NCBI RefSeq assembly: GCF_000308675.1
Contig: NZ_BAGE01000048.1
Span: 62,001-126,000 of the forward strand
DNA length: 64,000 nt
Origin: Nocardia paucivorans NBRC 100373
GTDB taxonomy: Bacteria; Actinomycetota; Actinomycetes; Mycobacteriales; Mycobacteriaceae
Reading direction: 5' to 3'
A model generated the notes under the pieces. That model was given only the letters and a program-made list of their open reading frames with translations. It was not told the origin of the DNA and did not search any database. The translations under genes were made by a program, and so were the position numbers. This document shows positions 50,868 through 59,742 of this stretch, in pieces. Positions within the stretch are counted from its first letter, which is position 1; every line of letters starts with the position of its first letter.

Positions 50868-52751
50868 CTATTCGACCGTGACCGACTTGGCCAGGTTGCG
50901 CGGTTTGTCCACGTCGTAGCCGCGCGCCTGCGCCACCTCGGCGGCGAAGATCTGCAACGGCACCGTCGACAACAGCGGCTGGAACAAGGTCGGCGCGGAC
51001 GGTATCTCGATCAGATCGTCGGCGAACGGACGAACCGTCTCGTCACCCTCCTCGGCGATCACGATGGTGCGCGCACCCCGAGCCTGGATCTCCCGGATAT
51101 TGCTGAGCAACTTCGAGTGCAACACCCCGCGCCCCTTCGGCGAGGGCATTACCACGATCACCGGCAGCCCGTCCTCGATCAGCGCGATCGGACCGTGTTT
51201 GAGTTCACCGGCGGCGAACCCCTCCGCGTGCATGTACGCCAGCTCCTTGAGCTTGAGCGCACCCTCCAACGCCACCGGATACCCCACATGGCGGCCGAGG
51301 AACAGCACCGTCGACACATGGGCCAACTCCCGGGCCACGGCCCGCACCTGCGGCGCTGTCTCCAGCACCCGGCTCACCAGTTTCGGCATCGCCTCGAGTT
51401 CGCTGAACTCGCGCGCCACCTCGTCCGGGTACTTGGTGCCCCGCGCCTGCGCCAGCGCCAGACCCACCAGGTAGTTCGCGGTCACCTGGGCGAGGAACGC
51501 CTTGGTGGAGGCGACACCGATCTCCGGCCCGGCCCGGGTGTAGAGAACGGCGTCGGATTCACGGGGAATCTGGGCGCCGTTGGTATTGCAGATCGCCAGC
51601 ACCCGCGCTTTCTGTGTCTTGGCGTGGCGGACCGCCTCGAGAGTGTCGGCGGTCTCACCCGACTGGGAGACCGCCACCACCAGGGTGGAGCGGTCCAGGA
51701 CCGGGTCGCGATAGCGGAACTCGCTGGCCAACTCCACCTCGACCGGCAACCGGGTCCAGTGCTCGATGGCGTATTTGGCCAACAACCCCGAGTGGTAGGC
51801 GCTGCCGCAGGCCACGACGAACACCTTGTCCACATCGCGCAGTTCCTGGTCGGACAGCCGTTGCTCGTCCAGCACGATCCGGCCGGACCCGGCGGGGCTC
51901 TGATCGAAGTGCCCGATCAGAGTGTCGGCGACCGCCGCGGGCTGCTCGTCGATCTCCTTGAGCATGAAATAGTCGTGGCCGCCCTTCTCGGCGGCGGCGA
52001 GATCCCAGTCGATGGTGAACGGCCGGATCTGCACCTCCTCGCCGGAGCCGGTGAAATCCACGACCCGATAGTCGTTCGCGGTGATCACCACCGCCTGGTC
52101 CTGCCCCAGTTCGACGGCTTCACGGGTGTGCTCGATGAAGGCCGTCACATCGGAGGCCACGAACATCTCACCCTCGCCGACACCCACCACCAGCGGGGTG
52201 GAACGACGGGCGGCGATAATCATGTCCGGGTGGTCGGCGTGCGCGAACACCAACGTGAACGCGCCTTCCAACCGTCGCAACACGGCCAGTGCACTGGCCG
52301 CGAAATCACCCGCGGTCGGCCCTTCGGCGTATGCGCGGGCAACCAGATGCACGGCCACCTCGGTATCGGTATCGCTGCGCAACTCGATCCCGGAGTCCTC
52401 GAGCTCCCGGCGCAACGGGGCGAAGTTCTCGATGATGCCGTTGTGCACCACCGCCACCTTGCCGCCGAGGTCCTGGTGAGGATGCGCGTTGCGATCCGTC
52501 GGCGCCCCGTGGGTGGCCCAGCGGGTGTGCCCCATACCGGTGGTCCCGGCGCAACGGCCGGGCTCCGATCCGTTCAGTTCCGCTTCCAGATTCGCCAGCC
52601 GACCGGCGCGCTTCTCCACCGCGATGCCACCGGCACCGTCGAGAATCGCCACACCGGCGGAGTCGTAGCCGCGGTACTCCATGCGGCGCAAGGCGGCGAC
52701 AACGACGCTCAAGGCGTCCCGGTACCCGACGTACCCCACGATTCCGCACAT
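50868..52751 (-). CDS. glmS: Glutamine-fructose-6-phosphate aminotransferase
   Basis: A 627-residue enzyme making glucosamine-6-phosphate for peptidoglycan and mycothiol. The N-terminal class II amidotransferase has Cys2 (MCGIVGYVGYRDAL), GMGHTRWATHG and the two SIS domains with VACGSAYHSGLLAKY and SQSGETADTLEAV. It ends KPRNLAKSVTVE. It has no intact glmS-riboswitch-like leader in the 36 bp between it and the divergent gene. glmM lies 5 kb away on the same strand. Confidence 0.97.
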   Translation of the reverse strand: MCGIVGYVGYRDALSVVVAALRRMEYRGYDSAGVAILDGAGGIAVEKRAGRLANLEAELNGSEPGRCAGTTGMGHTRWATHGAPTDRNAHPHQDLGGKVAVVHNGIIENFAPLRRELEDSGIELRSDTDTEVAVHLVARAYAEGPTAGDFAASALAVLRRLEGAFTLVFAHADHPDMIIAARRSTPLVVGVGEGEMFVASDVTAFIEHTREAVELGQDQAVVITANDYRVVDFTGSGEEVQIRPFTIDWDLAAAEKGGHDYFMLKEIDEQPAAVADTLIGHFDQSPAGSGRIVLDEQRLSDQELRDVDKVFVVACGSAYHSGLLAKYAIEHWTRLPVEVELASEFRYRDPVLDRSTLVVAVSQSGETADTLEAVRHAKTQKARVLAICNTNGAQIPRESDAVLYTRAGPEIGVASTKAFLAQVTANYLVGLALAQARGTKYPDEVAREFSELEAMPKLVSRVLETAPQVRAVARELAHVSTVLFLGRHVGYPVALEGALKLKELAYMHAEGFAAGELKHGPIALIEDGLPVIVVMPSPKGRGVLHSKLLSNIREIQARGARTIVIAEEGDETVRPFADDLIEIPSAPTLFQPLLSTVPLQIFAAEVAQARGYDVDKPRNLAKSVTVE

Positions 52752-52787
52752 GGCTCACCAGAGTACTTATCGGATAACGTTCACGTC

Positions 52788-53663
52788 GTGTCGGCGTCTG
52801 TGAAATCACTTCTGAGCACCCTGACGGTCCGCGGCCCGCACCGGGTGCTACGCGGCAACCTGGCCATCGCGGGCCAGCCCGGTGTCGTCTACACCCCGGA
52901 AACCGGCCGGGACCTGCCCGCCGTCGCCTTCGGACACGGCTGGCTGACCGGCCCGAACAACTACCGGACCTTCCTCGAACACCTCGCGTCCTGGGGAATC
53001 GTCACCGCCGCACCCGATACCGAACGCGGCCCGGTCCCCTCCCACCGCGGCCTGGCCACCGACCTGCTCACCACACTCGACATCTGCACCGGCGTCCGAC
53101 TCGGTGACGGCACCATCACCGTGCACCCGGAGCGGCTGGCCCTGGCCGGACACGGTATGGGCGCCGGCGCCGCCGTCCTCGCCGCCGCGCAGCGCCGAGT
53201 GGCCGCGGTCGCCGCGCTGTTCCCGGCGCCGACCTCCCCCGCCGCGGAATCCGTGGCCCCAGAGATCGACACACCCGCCCTGATCATCACCGCCTCCGGC
53301 GATATCGACTCCCTCGCCTCCAACGCGGTTCCGCTGGCCTGCGCCTGGGGCGGCCCGTCGATCCTGCGCACCCTGGACCACGCGAGCCGCAACGGCATAA
53401 TCGAGGGCCGGCGCATCCCGGCCGCACTGGGCGGCGGCAAACACGAGGCCAAGACCACCCGGCTGACCCGTGCCCTGCTCACCGGCTATCTTCTGCACAC
53501 CCTGCTCGGCGACAAAACCTATGCGCCGTTCACCGACCCCACCACCAAGATCACGCGCACACACGTCATCGATCCCGAGGCAGCCCGAGCGGAGGCCGAA
53601 GAGGACAGACGGCAACCGCCGGCCCTGGTGCTCGCTCAGCTGCTCGAGACGCTGCGGAAGTAA
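52788..53663 (+). CDS. Alpha/beta-hydrolase-fold protein without nucleophile serine
   Basis: A 291-residue protein similar to dienelactone-hydrolase/PAF-acetylhydrolase-like proteins. AVAFGHGWLTGPNNYRTFLE is the oxyanion area, and the nucleophile elbow reads LALAGHGMGAGAAV where active enzymes have GHSMGG, so the serine is glycine. FPAPTSPAAESVAPEIDTPA and ITASGDIDSL follow the usual order. The loss of the serine argues against ordinary esterase activity. GTG 52788 is the first start of the protein-like part; the frame is open far upstream but that is antisense to glmS. Confidence 0.8.
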   Translation: MSASVKSLLSTLTVRGPHRVLRGNLAIAGQPGVVYTPETGRDLPAVAFGHGWLTGPNNYRTFLEHLASWGIVTAAPDTERGPVPSHRGLATDLLTTLDICTGVRLGDGTITVHPERLALAGHGMGAGAAVLAAAQRRVAAVAALFPAPTSPAAESVAPEIDTPALIITASGDIDSLASNAVPLACAWGGPSILRTLDHASRNGIIEGRRIPAALGGGKHEAKTTRLTRALLTGYLLHTLLGDKTYAPFTDPTTKITRTHVIDPEAARAEAEEDRRQPPALVLAQLLETLRK

Positions 53664-53669
53664 CGGGGT

Positions 53670-54077
53670 TCACACCAGCCAGCTCGAGCGGCGGTAGTAC
53701 TCCGCCTCCTCGTCGCCGTCGTCGTCGATGGGGGTGACAACGTTATTGGCGCGGCGTGCAGCGGCGGAGCGGGCCATGGCCTCACGCTGTTCACGAATCT
53801 CTTCGTCACGCAGCCGGTAGCTTTCGTCGACGCGCGGAACCTGCGTGTCGGCCGCCGGCCGCGGCTGTTCCACCGACGGCTGATCCCGCACTTCGGCGCG
53901 CTTGGTGGCCGTTTCCTGAACGTGCTGTTTCATCGCCGCCTGGATACGCTGGGCCGATTGCTCGTTCAGCTCACGCATTTCAGCCGCTGATCTGCGCTTC
54001 TGCTCTTCCAACGTGGCCAACAGGTTTCGGGTGAGCCGCTCCGCCTGGCCCACGATATCGTCGCTGTGGTTCACCAT
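53670..54077 (-). CDS. Coiled-coil protein at end of secretion-like cluster
   Basis: A 135-residue hydrophilic protein (MVNHSDDIVGQAERLTRNLL ...) with long helical, Gln/Glu/Arg-rich stretches (EEQKRRSAAEMRELNEQSAQ, YRLRDEEIREQREAMARSAA), likely coiled coil. It ends YRRSSWLV. ATG 54077 follows GGAGGA. It lies downstream of WXG-type genes in the same direction, so it could be a chaperone or partner, but it has no recognised family. Confidence 0.7.
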   Translation of the reverse strand: MVNHSDDIVGQAERLTRNLLATLEEQKRRSAAEMRELNEQSAQRIQAAMKQHVQETATKRAEVRDQPSVEQPRPAADTQVPRVDESYRLRDEEIREQREAMARSAAARRANNVVTPIDDDGDEEAEYYRRSSWLV

Positions 54078-54120
54078 CCCGATCCTCCTCGGCCACTGCC
54101 TCTCGGATACCGCCGGCGTA

Positions 54121-55794
54121 TCACAGCGGGCCCGCCTCGGCGAGGCGCACACCACTGTCGATCGGCGCGGCCGGTGGCGGGGACTGCGGTTGCTGTTCCC
54201 GCTCTGGTTCTTCCTCGGGTTGCGGCGCCGATACGGACTGTGGCCGGTGCTCGCCGTCTTCTTCCGTACGCCCGCTCGGAGCAGCCGGGGCCACGGACGG
54301 CTGCTGCAAGGGCTGCTGTTCGGTTTCCCCTGAATCGGTGGACTCGGGTGCGGACTCGTCGCCCTCCGGCTCTCCGTTGAGGAAAACCGGTTCGCCATTG
54401 TCGCCGAGCCCGATCCGATACTCCTTGGACTCACCGTCCGCACCGGTCAACACCAGCTTCAACCGACCGTCGGGGCCCATTTCGAGTTTGACGCTCTTAT
54501 CGCCGAGTACGAGTGCCGCCGACTCATCGTCGGACTTTTCATCCTCGTCCTTGTCCTCACCCTCGGAAGCGTCCTCGTCTTCGGAATCCGGAGTACCGTC
54601 ACCATCGGTGTCGAGGTACTTCTCGGCCTCCTCACGCAATTGCTCCAAGGTACTGGCGACCGTATCGCCGATATTCTGGTCCCCCGTTCCCAGCAACTGC
54701 CCCAGCCCTTGCTGCACCGCCTGACCGATTCCCGTGACCAAGGATGCGGCCTGAGTCCCCAACTCACTCAGATTCGACAGGGCGCTGAGCGGATTCTCGG
54801 CACTCGGTGTCGTGGTACTCGATGGAGTCGTGGAAAGACCGGGGGTGCTCGGCGTACTCGTCGACGTGCCCGGACTACTCGGCGAACCGGGTTGAGTCTG
54901 CTGGGATGGATTCTGTGGTTGCGTCGACTGCGGGCACGGGTACGGGGCCTCGTTCAGACCCGAGAACGTCGCGATGATCTTGTCGTACTGCTGGTTCACC
55001 AAATCGTCGGTGTTCCTACACGCTTGCTCGAAGATATCGGCCTTCTGCTCGTAGCCTTCTTTGAATTTGTCCATCCAGGCCCGGCAGTGATCTTTTATCT
55101 CGAAGAGCACCGGCGACATAGGCGTCACTATGCCCGCCATCGGAACCGAGAGGAAGAAACTGAGACCCCCCTCGAATCCGTAATTGATTCCGGGAAATAT
55201 TTTCTCGATCTTGTACAGGATCGATCCGGGGTAAAAAGTGGTGAAACCGATACCCCGGGCACCCTGGATAATAACGTCCACATCCTCGGGAGTCTTGCCA
55301 TCCCACTTGATTTCACGGCCGTTCTCCAGGATGTTGATCACCACATCGTATTTGTGCTTGACCGCCGCCCGTAGCGCAGTGGATGTGCCCTCCAGCGTTT
55401 CCTGGATTTTCTGTACAGCGTTGATATCGCTGTTTGCCATGGACAACTGGGTCGTGATCATGTCCAATGCGTTGGCCGCACCCTGTCCGGACCAGATCGA
55501 TGGCAGGTTCTGCGCCCATCGGTTCTGTTGATCGTGTTGCGGACGCGTCTTTTCCAGTACTTCCTTCAGCGTACTCGCGGCATGTACGAACTTGTCCTCG
55601 TTCAAGCCGTTCTGCTGATAGAACATCGCGTGCAACTGTTGATAAGTGGGAACACTGCTCACTTCGGTGTCTCCCACCCATTTGCGATACAGCGGCTCGA
55701 AATGCTCGAAAAAGAGGAGGGCGTGCGAGGCCTCGTCGAGCATCTGTGTGACGGACGAATTCATTGTCGCGGAGGGAGAATTGTTCTCTGCCAT
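54121..55794 (-). CDS. Large WXG-type (T7SS substrate-like) protein with calcium-type acidic repeat
   Basis: A 557-residue protein. The N-terminal 250 residues are helical with WSGQGAANALDM (a W-X-G turn) and LSFFLSVPMAGIV, in the style of large WXG100-like type VII secretion substrates; then a Pro/Ser/Thr linker, a GTGDQNIGDTVASTLEQLRE helix, and the acidic segment DTDGDGTPDSEDEDASEGED (about residues 400-420), similar to thrombospondin type 3 calcium-binding repeats. The tail is Pro/Gln-rich. It starts 5 bp after the small EspC-like gene. Secretion by ESX is inferred, not proved. Confidence 0.72.
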   Translation of the reverse strand: MAENNSPSATMNSSVTQMLDEASHALLFFEHFEPLYRKWVGDTEVSSVPTYQQLHAMFYQQNGLNEDKFVHAASTLKEVLEKTRPQHDQQNRWAQNLPSIWSGQGAANALDMITTQLSMANSDINAVQKIQETLEGTSTALRAAVKHKYDVVINILENGREIKWDGKTPEDVDVIIQGARGIGFTTFYPGSILYKIEKIFPGINYGFEGGLSFFLSVPMAGIVTPMSPVLFEIKDHCRAWMDKFKEGYEQKADIFEQACRNTDDLVNQQYDKIIATFSGLNEAPYPCPQSTQPQNPSQQTQPGSPSSPGTSTSTPSTPGLSTTPSSTTTPSAENPLSALSNLSELGTQAASLVTGIGQAVQQGLGQLLGTGDQNIGDTVASTLEQLREEAEKYLDTDGDGTPDSEDEDASEGEDKDEDEKSDDESAALVLGDKSVKLEMGPDGRLKLVLTGADGESKEYRIGLGDNGEPVFLNGEPEGDESAPESTDSGETEQQPLQQPSVAPAAPSGRTEEDGEHRPQSVSAPQPEEEPEREQQPQSPPPAAPIDSGVRLAEAGPL

Positions 55795-55799
55795 GGCGT

Positions 55800-56114
55800 T
55801 CAGCTCGCCGCCTTCTGATTCTGGTTCGCATTCTCCCGGTCGACGTTGGAGAATTCCACCACGCTCTGGCCGATGGCATCACCGGTCAGATCCGTGGCTT
55901 CGGACCAGTTGTTCAGCCAGGCCTGCACCGCCTCGAGGCCGCTCTGGATCCGCTTGCCCTTCTCGGAGTAGGCGTGACCCACATCCCCAGGTCCGACCAT
56001 ATTGGTGGATACCTTCTCGCCCTGAGCCTTCACCACACTCGCGCTACTGCGAAAATCGTTCGCCATCTTCCCCAGCGCATCGGGCTCCATACCGACCGGC
56101 TGTCCCGTACTCAT
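55800..56114 (-). CDS. Small helical EspC/WXG100-like protein
   Basis: A 104-residue protein, MSTGQPVGMEPDALGKMAND..., with two long helices separated near the middle (VVKAQGEKVSTNMVGPGDVG) and a W-x-x-x-W in VQAWLNNWSEATDLTGDAIG. It resembles the short helical-hairpin proteins of type VII systems (ESX-1 EspC-like, DUF2580). It lies 5 bp before the larger WXG-type gene, the usual small-plus-large pair. No secretion ATPase is in this window, but an Rv3446c-type gene is nearby. Confidence 0.7.
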   Translation of the reverse strand: MSTGQPVGMEPDALGKMANDFRSSASVVKAQGEKVSTNMVGPGDVGHAYSEKGKRIQSGLEAVQAWLNNWSEATDLTGDAIGQSVVEFSNVDRENANQNQKAAS

Positions 56115-56252
56115 GGGTCGTCCCCTCCATCCTGCACCGCCTCTACCGGGCCTCCCGTAAAGCCGAGCGGCATCTACTGTTTACTTCGACGCGCCCCATG
56201 GCGATTCGGTTCCCCTCCGAACCGGAAACAGCGATATCGCCTCGGGCGGCTA

Positions 56253-56561
56253 CTACTCCCCCAAGGTTCCCTGGTCGGTCTTGCGCCACTCCCCGGTGCC
56301 GTCGGGGTTGCGGTGATACTCCCAGGAGGAGTAGTCGCCATCGCTGTCGACGATGCTCGCCCGGTCGGCGAGCCCGTCGAGATCGGTATCGGTCCACACC
56401 GACGAGACACCGCCATCGATGGCGGTGATGGTATCCGGGATGCCGTCGCCATCGATGTCCTGGGTGGGATGGGTCAGTTCCACCGGACCGAGCCCCTCCA
56501 GTGACGAGGACGCGTCGAGACCGGACGTATCCACACCCGGAAACTCGCTCGGGACGACCAT
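56253..56561 (-). CDS. DUF6802-like protein with DxDGDG repeats
   Basis: A 102-residue soluble protein with repeated calcium-type loops: DIDGDGIPDTITAIDGG, DTDLDGLADRASIVDSDGDY. It ends WEYHRNPDGTGEWRKTDQGT. It resembles the DUF6802 group of actinobacteria, found beside WXG100-type genes. ATG 56561 follows GGAGGA. The acidic D-x-D-x-D-G loops suggest calcium binding, probably once exported. Confidence 0.75.
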   Translation of the reverse strand: MVVPSEFPGVDTSGLDASSSLEGLGPVELTHPTQDIDGDGIPDTITAIDGGVSSVWTDTDLDGLADRASIVDSDGDYSSWEYHRNPDGTGEWRKTDQGTLGE

Positions 56562-56654
56562 GGCTCCTCCTGAACGGCCTTGTGACAGCAGCGGACCGGC
56601 GCGGACCGCACCACTCCCAATACTGTCATCCGAACGTTCCGGACGCAGCCTCGG

Positions 56655-56849
56655 TCACCGCTGTTTGGGCATCAACAGCCACAACGCCAGATAGATGACG
56701 AACTGCGGCCCCGGCAACAGGCAGGACAGGACGAACAGCAGGCGGACGATGGTGGAGCTCCAGCCGAAGTATTCGGCGATACCGCCGCATACTCCGCCGA
56801 TCCACTTGTCGGTGGTGGATCGGGCGAAACGGCGGGCCGGCGCGGTCAT
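56655..56849 (-). CDS. Small PspC-domain membrane protein
   Basis: A 64-residue protein consisting almost only of a PspC domain: ARSTTDKWIGGVCGGIAEYF then TIVRLLFVLSCLLPGPQFVI and YLALWLLMPKQR. It is a one- or two-helix membrane protein of the phage-shock type, likely sensing or protecting the membrane. ATG 56849 (MTAPARRFARS). No direct partner is nearby; other PspC genes are near 25-27 kb. Confidence 0.85.
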   Translation of the reverse strand: MTAPARRFARSTTDKWIGGVCGGIAEYFGWSSTIVRLLFVLSCLLPGPQFVIYLALWLLMPKQR

Positions 56850-56998
56850 GGTGTTCCCTTTCGGACGCAATGGACTTTCCCTTTCCACCATCCGTGAATC
56901 CGGGCCTTCGCGCATCGGTCCCGCTACCGAATCGCACCCTGATTTCGTTCGGTGCGGTATCAGGGTTCTTCCCCAGTCCGCCGGGACACGCCGATCTA

Positions 56999-58384
56999 CT
57001 ACACCCCCGCGACCAGCTTGGCGATATCGTCGGCGAGCAGTTCGGCCCGGGCGCGGTCGGTGGCCTCCACCATGACCCGGACGAGCTGCTCGGTACCGCT
57101 GGGCCGCAACAGGATTCGGCCGGTGTCGCCGAGCGAGAGCTCGGCCTCTCGGACGGCCGCGCGCACCTCGGGCGCGGTGGTGGCGGCGGTTTTGTCGGTA
57201 ACCGGAACGTTCACCAGCACCTGCGGTACCGTCTTCAGCACCCCCGCCAGCTCGGTCAAGGAGCGACCGGTCGCAGACATTCGGGCCATCAGCTGCAATC
57301 CGGTGAGAATCCCGTCGCCGGTGGTGCCGAACTGCGGGATGACCACATGCCCGGACTGTTCTCCGCCCAGGCTGTATCCGCCGCGCCGTAGTTCCTCCAA
57401 CACATAGCGGTCCCCGACCGCCGTGGTGCGCACGGTGATCCCGGCCTCCCGCATGGCGATGTGCAGGCCGAGATTGCTCATCACGGTGGCGACCAGGGTG
57501 TCCTCCACCAGGGTTCCCGCCTCCCGCATGGCGAGCGCGAGAATCGCCATGATGGCGTCGCCGTCGACGATTTCCCCTGCGGCGTCCACCGCCAGACAAC
57601 GGTCGGCGTCGCCATCGTGGGCGAGCCCGAGGTCGGCGCCGTGCTCACGGACCGCGCGACGGATCGGGTCCAGATGGGTGGAACCGACACCGTCGTTGAT
57701 ATTGAGCCCATCGGGTTCGGCATTGATCGCGATCACCGTCGCTCCCGCCTCCCGGTACGCGGCGGGAGCGACCTCCGAGGCGGCGCCGTGCGCGCAGTCC
57801 ACGACCACGGTCAGCCCGCGCAGGTCCCGTCCGGTCGCCTCCACCAGATGTTCGACGTATCGCTCGTGGGTGCCCGCGAGGTCGTACTGTTCCGGAACAT
57901 CGAGGCCGTGTTCACCGGCCCGGGGCGCGTTGAGCACCCGCCCGATCCCGGCCCCGGTGGGCCGGACGAGATCACCGGAGGAAGCCAGGGCCTCGATTCG
58001 GTCCTCCACGGCGTCGTCGAGTTTGAGACCGCCCGCGGCGAAGATCTTGATGCCGTTGTCCGGCATGGGATTGTGCGAGGCGGAGATCATCACACCCAGG
58101 CACGCGTCGTATAGGTCGGTCAGATAGGCGACCGCGGGTGTGGGCAGCACCCCCACCGAGAGCACATCCACCCCGGCGGCCGTCAGACCGGCGGTGACCG
58201 CGGCCTCCAGCATCTCCCCGCTGGCCCGTGGATCTCGGCCCACCACGGCCACTTTGCGGCGGCGACCGCGCGCGTCCGCACCCAGTATCTGCGCCGCCGC
58301 GCCGGACACCCGGAGCGCCAGCTCCGGACTCAGCGAATCGTTGGCGAGCCCGCGTACCCCATCGGTACCGAACAAACGTCCCAT
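56999..58384 (-). CDS. glmM: Phosphoglucosamine mutase
   Basis: A 461-residue alpha-D-phosphohexomutase that turns glucosamine-6-P into glucosamine-1-P for UDP-GlcNAc. It starts MGRLFGTDGVRGLANDSLSP; the phospho-serine loop is GVMISASHNPMPDNG, the metal loop DGDADRC and the sugar loop GGEQSGHVV. Position beside rpsI-rplM and near glmS is conserved (Rv3441c). Confidence 0.97.
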   Translation of the reverse strand: MGRLFGTDGVRGLANDSLSPELALRVSGAAAQILGADARGRRRKVAVVGRDPRASGEMLEAAVTAGLTAAGVDVLSVGVLPTPAVAYLTDLYDACLGVMISASHNPMPDNGIKIFAAGGLKLDDAVEDRIEALASSGDLVRPTGAGIGRVLNAPRAGEHGLDVPEQYDLAGTHERYVEHLVEATGRDLRGLTVVVDCAHGAASEVAPAAYREAGATVIAINAEPDGLNINDGVGSTHLDPIRRAVREHGADLGLAHDGDADRCLAVDAAGEIVDGDAIMAILALAMREAGTLVEDTLVATVMSNLGLHIAMREAGITVRTTAVGDRYVLEELRRGGYSLGGEQSGHVVIPQFGTTGDGILTGLQLMARMSATGRSLTELAGVLKTVPQVLVNVPVTDKTAATTAPEVRAAVREAELSLGDTGRILLRPSGTEQLVRVMVEATDRARAELLADDIAKLVAGV

Positions 58385-58465
58385 ATCTGCCCTTACCGGC
58401 GATTGCCCTTATCGGCGTTGTCGAGGTTCTCGCCGAGCACTGCGGCCCGGCACGCGTTCCATAGC

Positions 58466-58507
58466 ATGAGAGCAGGCAGCCGGCCGGAGCCGGTTGCCTG
58501 CTCTCAT
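58466..58507 (-). terminator. Terminator of the rplM-rpsI operon
   Basis: ATGAGAGCAGGCAGCCGGC (58466-58484) pairs with GCCGGTTGCCTGCTCTCAT (58489-58507), one G-U pair in a 19-bp stem, loop CGGA. It is 78 bp after the rpsI stop and 82 bp before the glmM start, so it probably isolates glmM transcription. Confidence 0.85.
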
Positions 58508-58584
58508 AGCGGCTGCCGCCGAAACCGCACCACCACCCGGAAAGGGGGCGCGACCGAGAGGCGGTGGCAGCGGCAAAGCCGAAA

Positions 58585-59091
58585 TCAGCGCTTCGAGTAC
58601 TGAGGCGCCTTGCGCGCCTTCTTGAGACCGTACTTCTTGCGCTCGGTGGCACGCGGGTCACGGGTGAGGAACCCGGCGCGCTTGAGCGCGGGACGATCCT
58701 CGGGCGCGGCCACGATCAGTGCACGGGCGATGGCCAGGCGCAGCGCGCCGGCCTGACCGGACGGGCCGCCACCGTGCAGGCGGGCGAGCACATCGTAGGT
58801 CTCGGTGCGCTCGACGGTCACCAGCGGCGACTTGACCAGCTGCTGATGCACCTTGTTCGGGAAGTAGTCCTCGATGGACCGGCCGTTGAGGACGAAGTTG
58901 CCCGAGCCGGGCACGAGCCGCACCCGGACCACGGCCTCCTTGCGGCGACCGACGGCCTGCACCGGCCGATCGATCGGCGCCGGGGCAGCGTAGGTGTACT
59001 CCTCGACGTAGCCTTCACCGGTGAGGACCTCGGCGGCGGCGTCCTCGACGACCGCCTCGTCGTACTCGTTGTATTCCTCGGGAGCGGTCAC
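58585..59091 (-). CDS. rpsI: 30S ribosomal protein S9
   Basis: A 168-residue S9 with a conserved core VGRRKEAVVRVRLVPGSGNF and the invariant C-terminus KKARKAPQYSKR whose terminal Lys-Arg contacts P-site tRNA. An acidic N-terminal extension of about 40 residues (MTAPEEYNEYDEAVVEDAAA) is typical of actinobacteria. GTG 59091 overlaps the rplM stop by 4 bp (GTGA). Confidence 0.97.
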   Translation of the reverse strand: MTAPEEYNEYDEAVVEDAAAEVLTGEGYVEEYTYAAPAPIDRPVQAVGRRKEAVVRVRLVPGSGNFVLNGRSIEDYFPNKVHQQLVKSPLVTVERTETYDVLARLHGGGPSGQAGALRLAIARALIVAAPEDRPALKRAGFLTRDPRATERKKYGLKKARKAPQYSKR

Positions 59092-59531
59092 TGGGCCACC
59101 TGCTTGATCTCGAACGGAACGGGCTGCTGCGCCGCGTGCGGATGGGTCGGTCCCGCGTAGACCTTCAGCTTGCCGGCGATGGAGTTGCCGAGCTTGTTCT
59201 TGGGGATCATGCCCTTGACGGCCTTCTCCACCAGGCGCTCCGGTCGGGTCTGCAGCACCTGCCCGACAGTGCGGGACTTCAGGCCGCCGGGATGCCCGGA
59301 GTGCCGGTGGATGAGCTTGTCCTGCTTCTTGTTGCCGCTGACGGCAACCTTGTCGGCGTTGATGATGATGACGAAGTCGCCACCATCCACGTGCGGGGCG
59401 TAGGTCGGCTTGTGCTTGCCACGCAGCAGATTCGCTGCCTGGACGGCAAGACGGCCGAGCACTACGTCAGTGGCGTCGATGACGTACCACTTGCGGGTCA
59501 CGTCACCTGCCTTGGGGCTGTACGTAGGCAC
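59088..59531 (-). CDS. rplM: 50S ribosomal protein L13
   Basis: A 147-residue L13. VPTYSPKAGDVTRKWYVIDA, LGRLAVQAANLLRGKHKPTY and VDGGDFVIIINADKVAVSGN are the family standard. GTG 59531 is given by the conserved start and an AGGGAAA site. It heads the rplM-rpsI operon; an upstream in-frame extension to 59900 is not conserved. A 211-bp leader precedes it without a clear attenuator. Confidence 0.97.
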   Translation of the reverse strand: MPTYSPKAGDVTRKWYVIDATDVVLGRLAVQAANLLRGKHKPTYAPHVDGGDFVIIINADKVAVSGNKKQDKLIHRHSGHPGGLKSRTVGQVLQTRPERLVEKAVKGMIPKNKLGNSIAGKLKVYAGPTHPHAAQQPVPFEIKQVAQ

Positions 59532-59742
59532 AGTGTTTCCCTGTCTGTCGTCGGTGCTGCCGGCCAGGTGCGTGGTCGAGGTGGCCCCGGCGGCCGGTTG
59601 AGACCCGGGCCTCGATGTACTCCACACACCGGCAGGCCACGATACCAGCCGAGAATCACACCGGGGCACACGCCTGTGCCCGCAGGCCGCGGCACGGCGA
59701 AACCGTGCTCGGCACACACGGGCCGAGCGGATCCCGACCCGA

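Noticed and set aside
50292..52787. Long upstream extension of the 52788 hydrolase frame (over 830 codons)
   Set aside because: It runs antisense through glmS. The protein-like part starts only at 52788.
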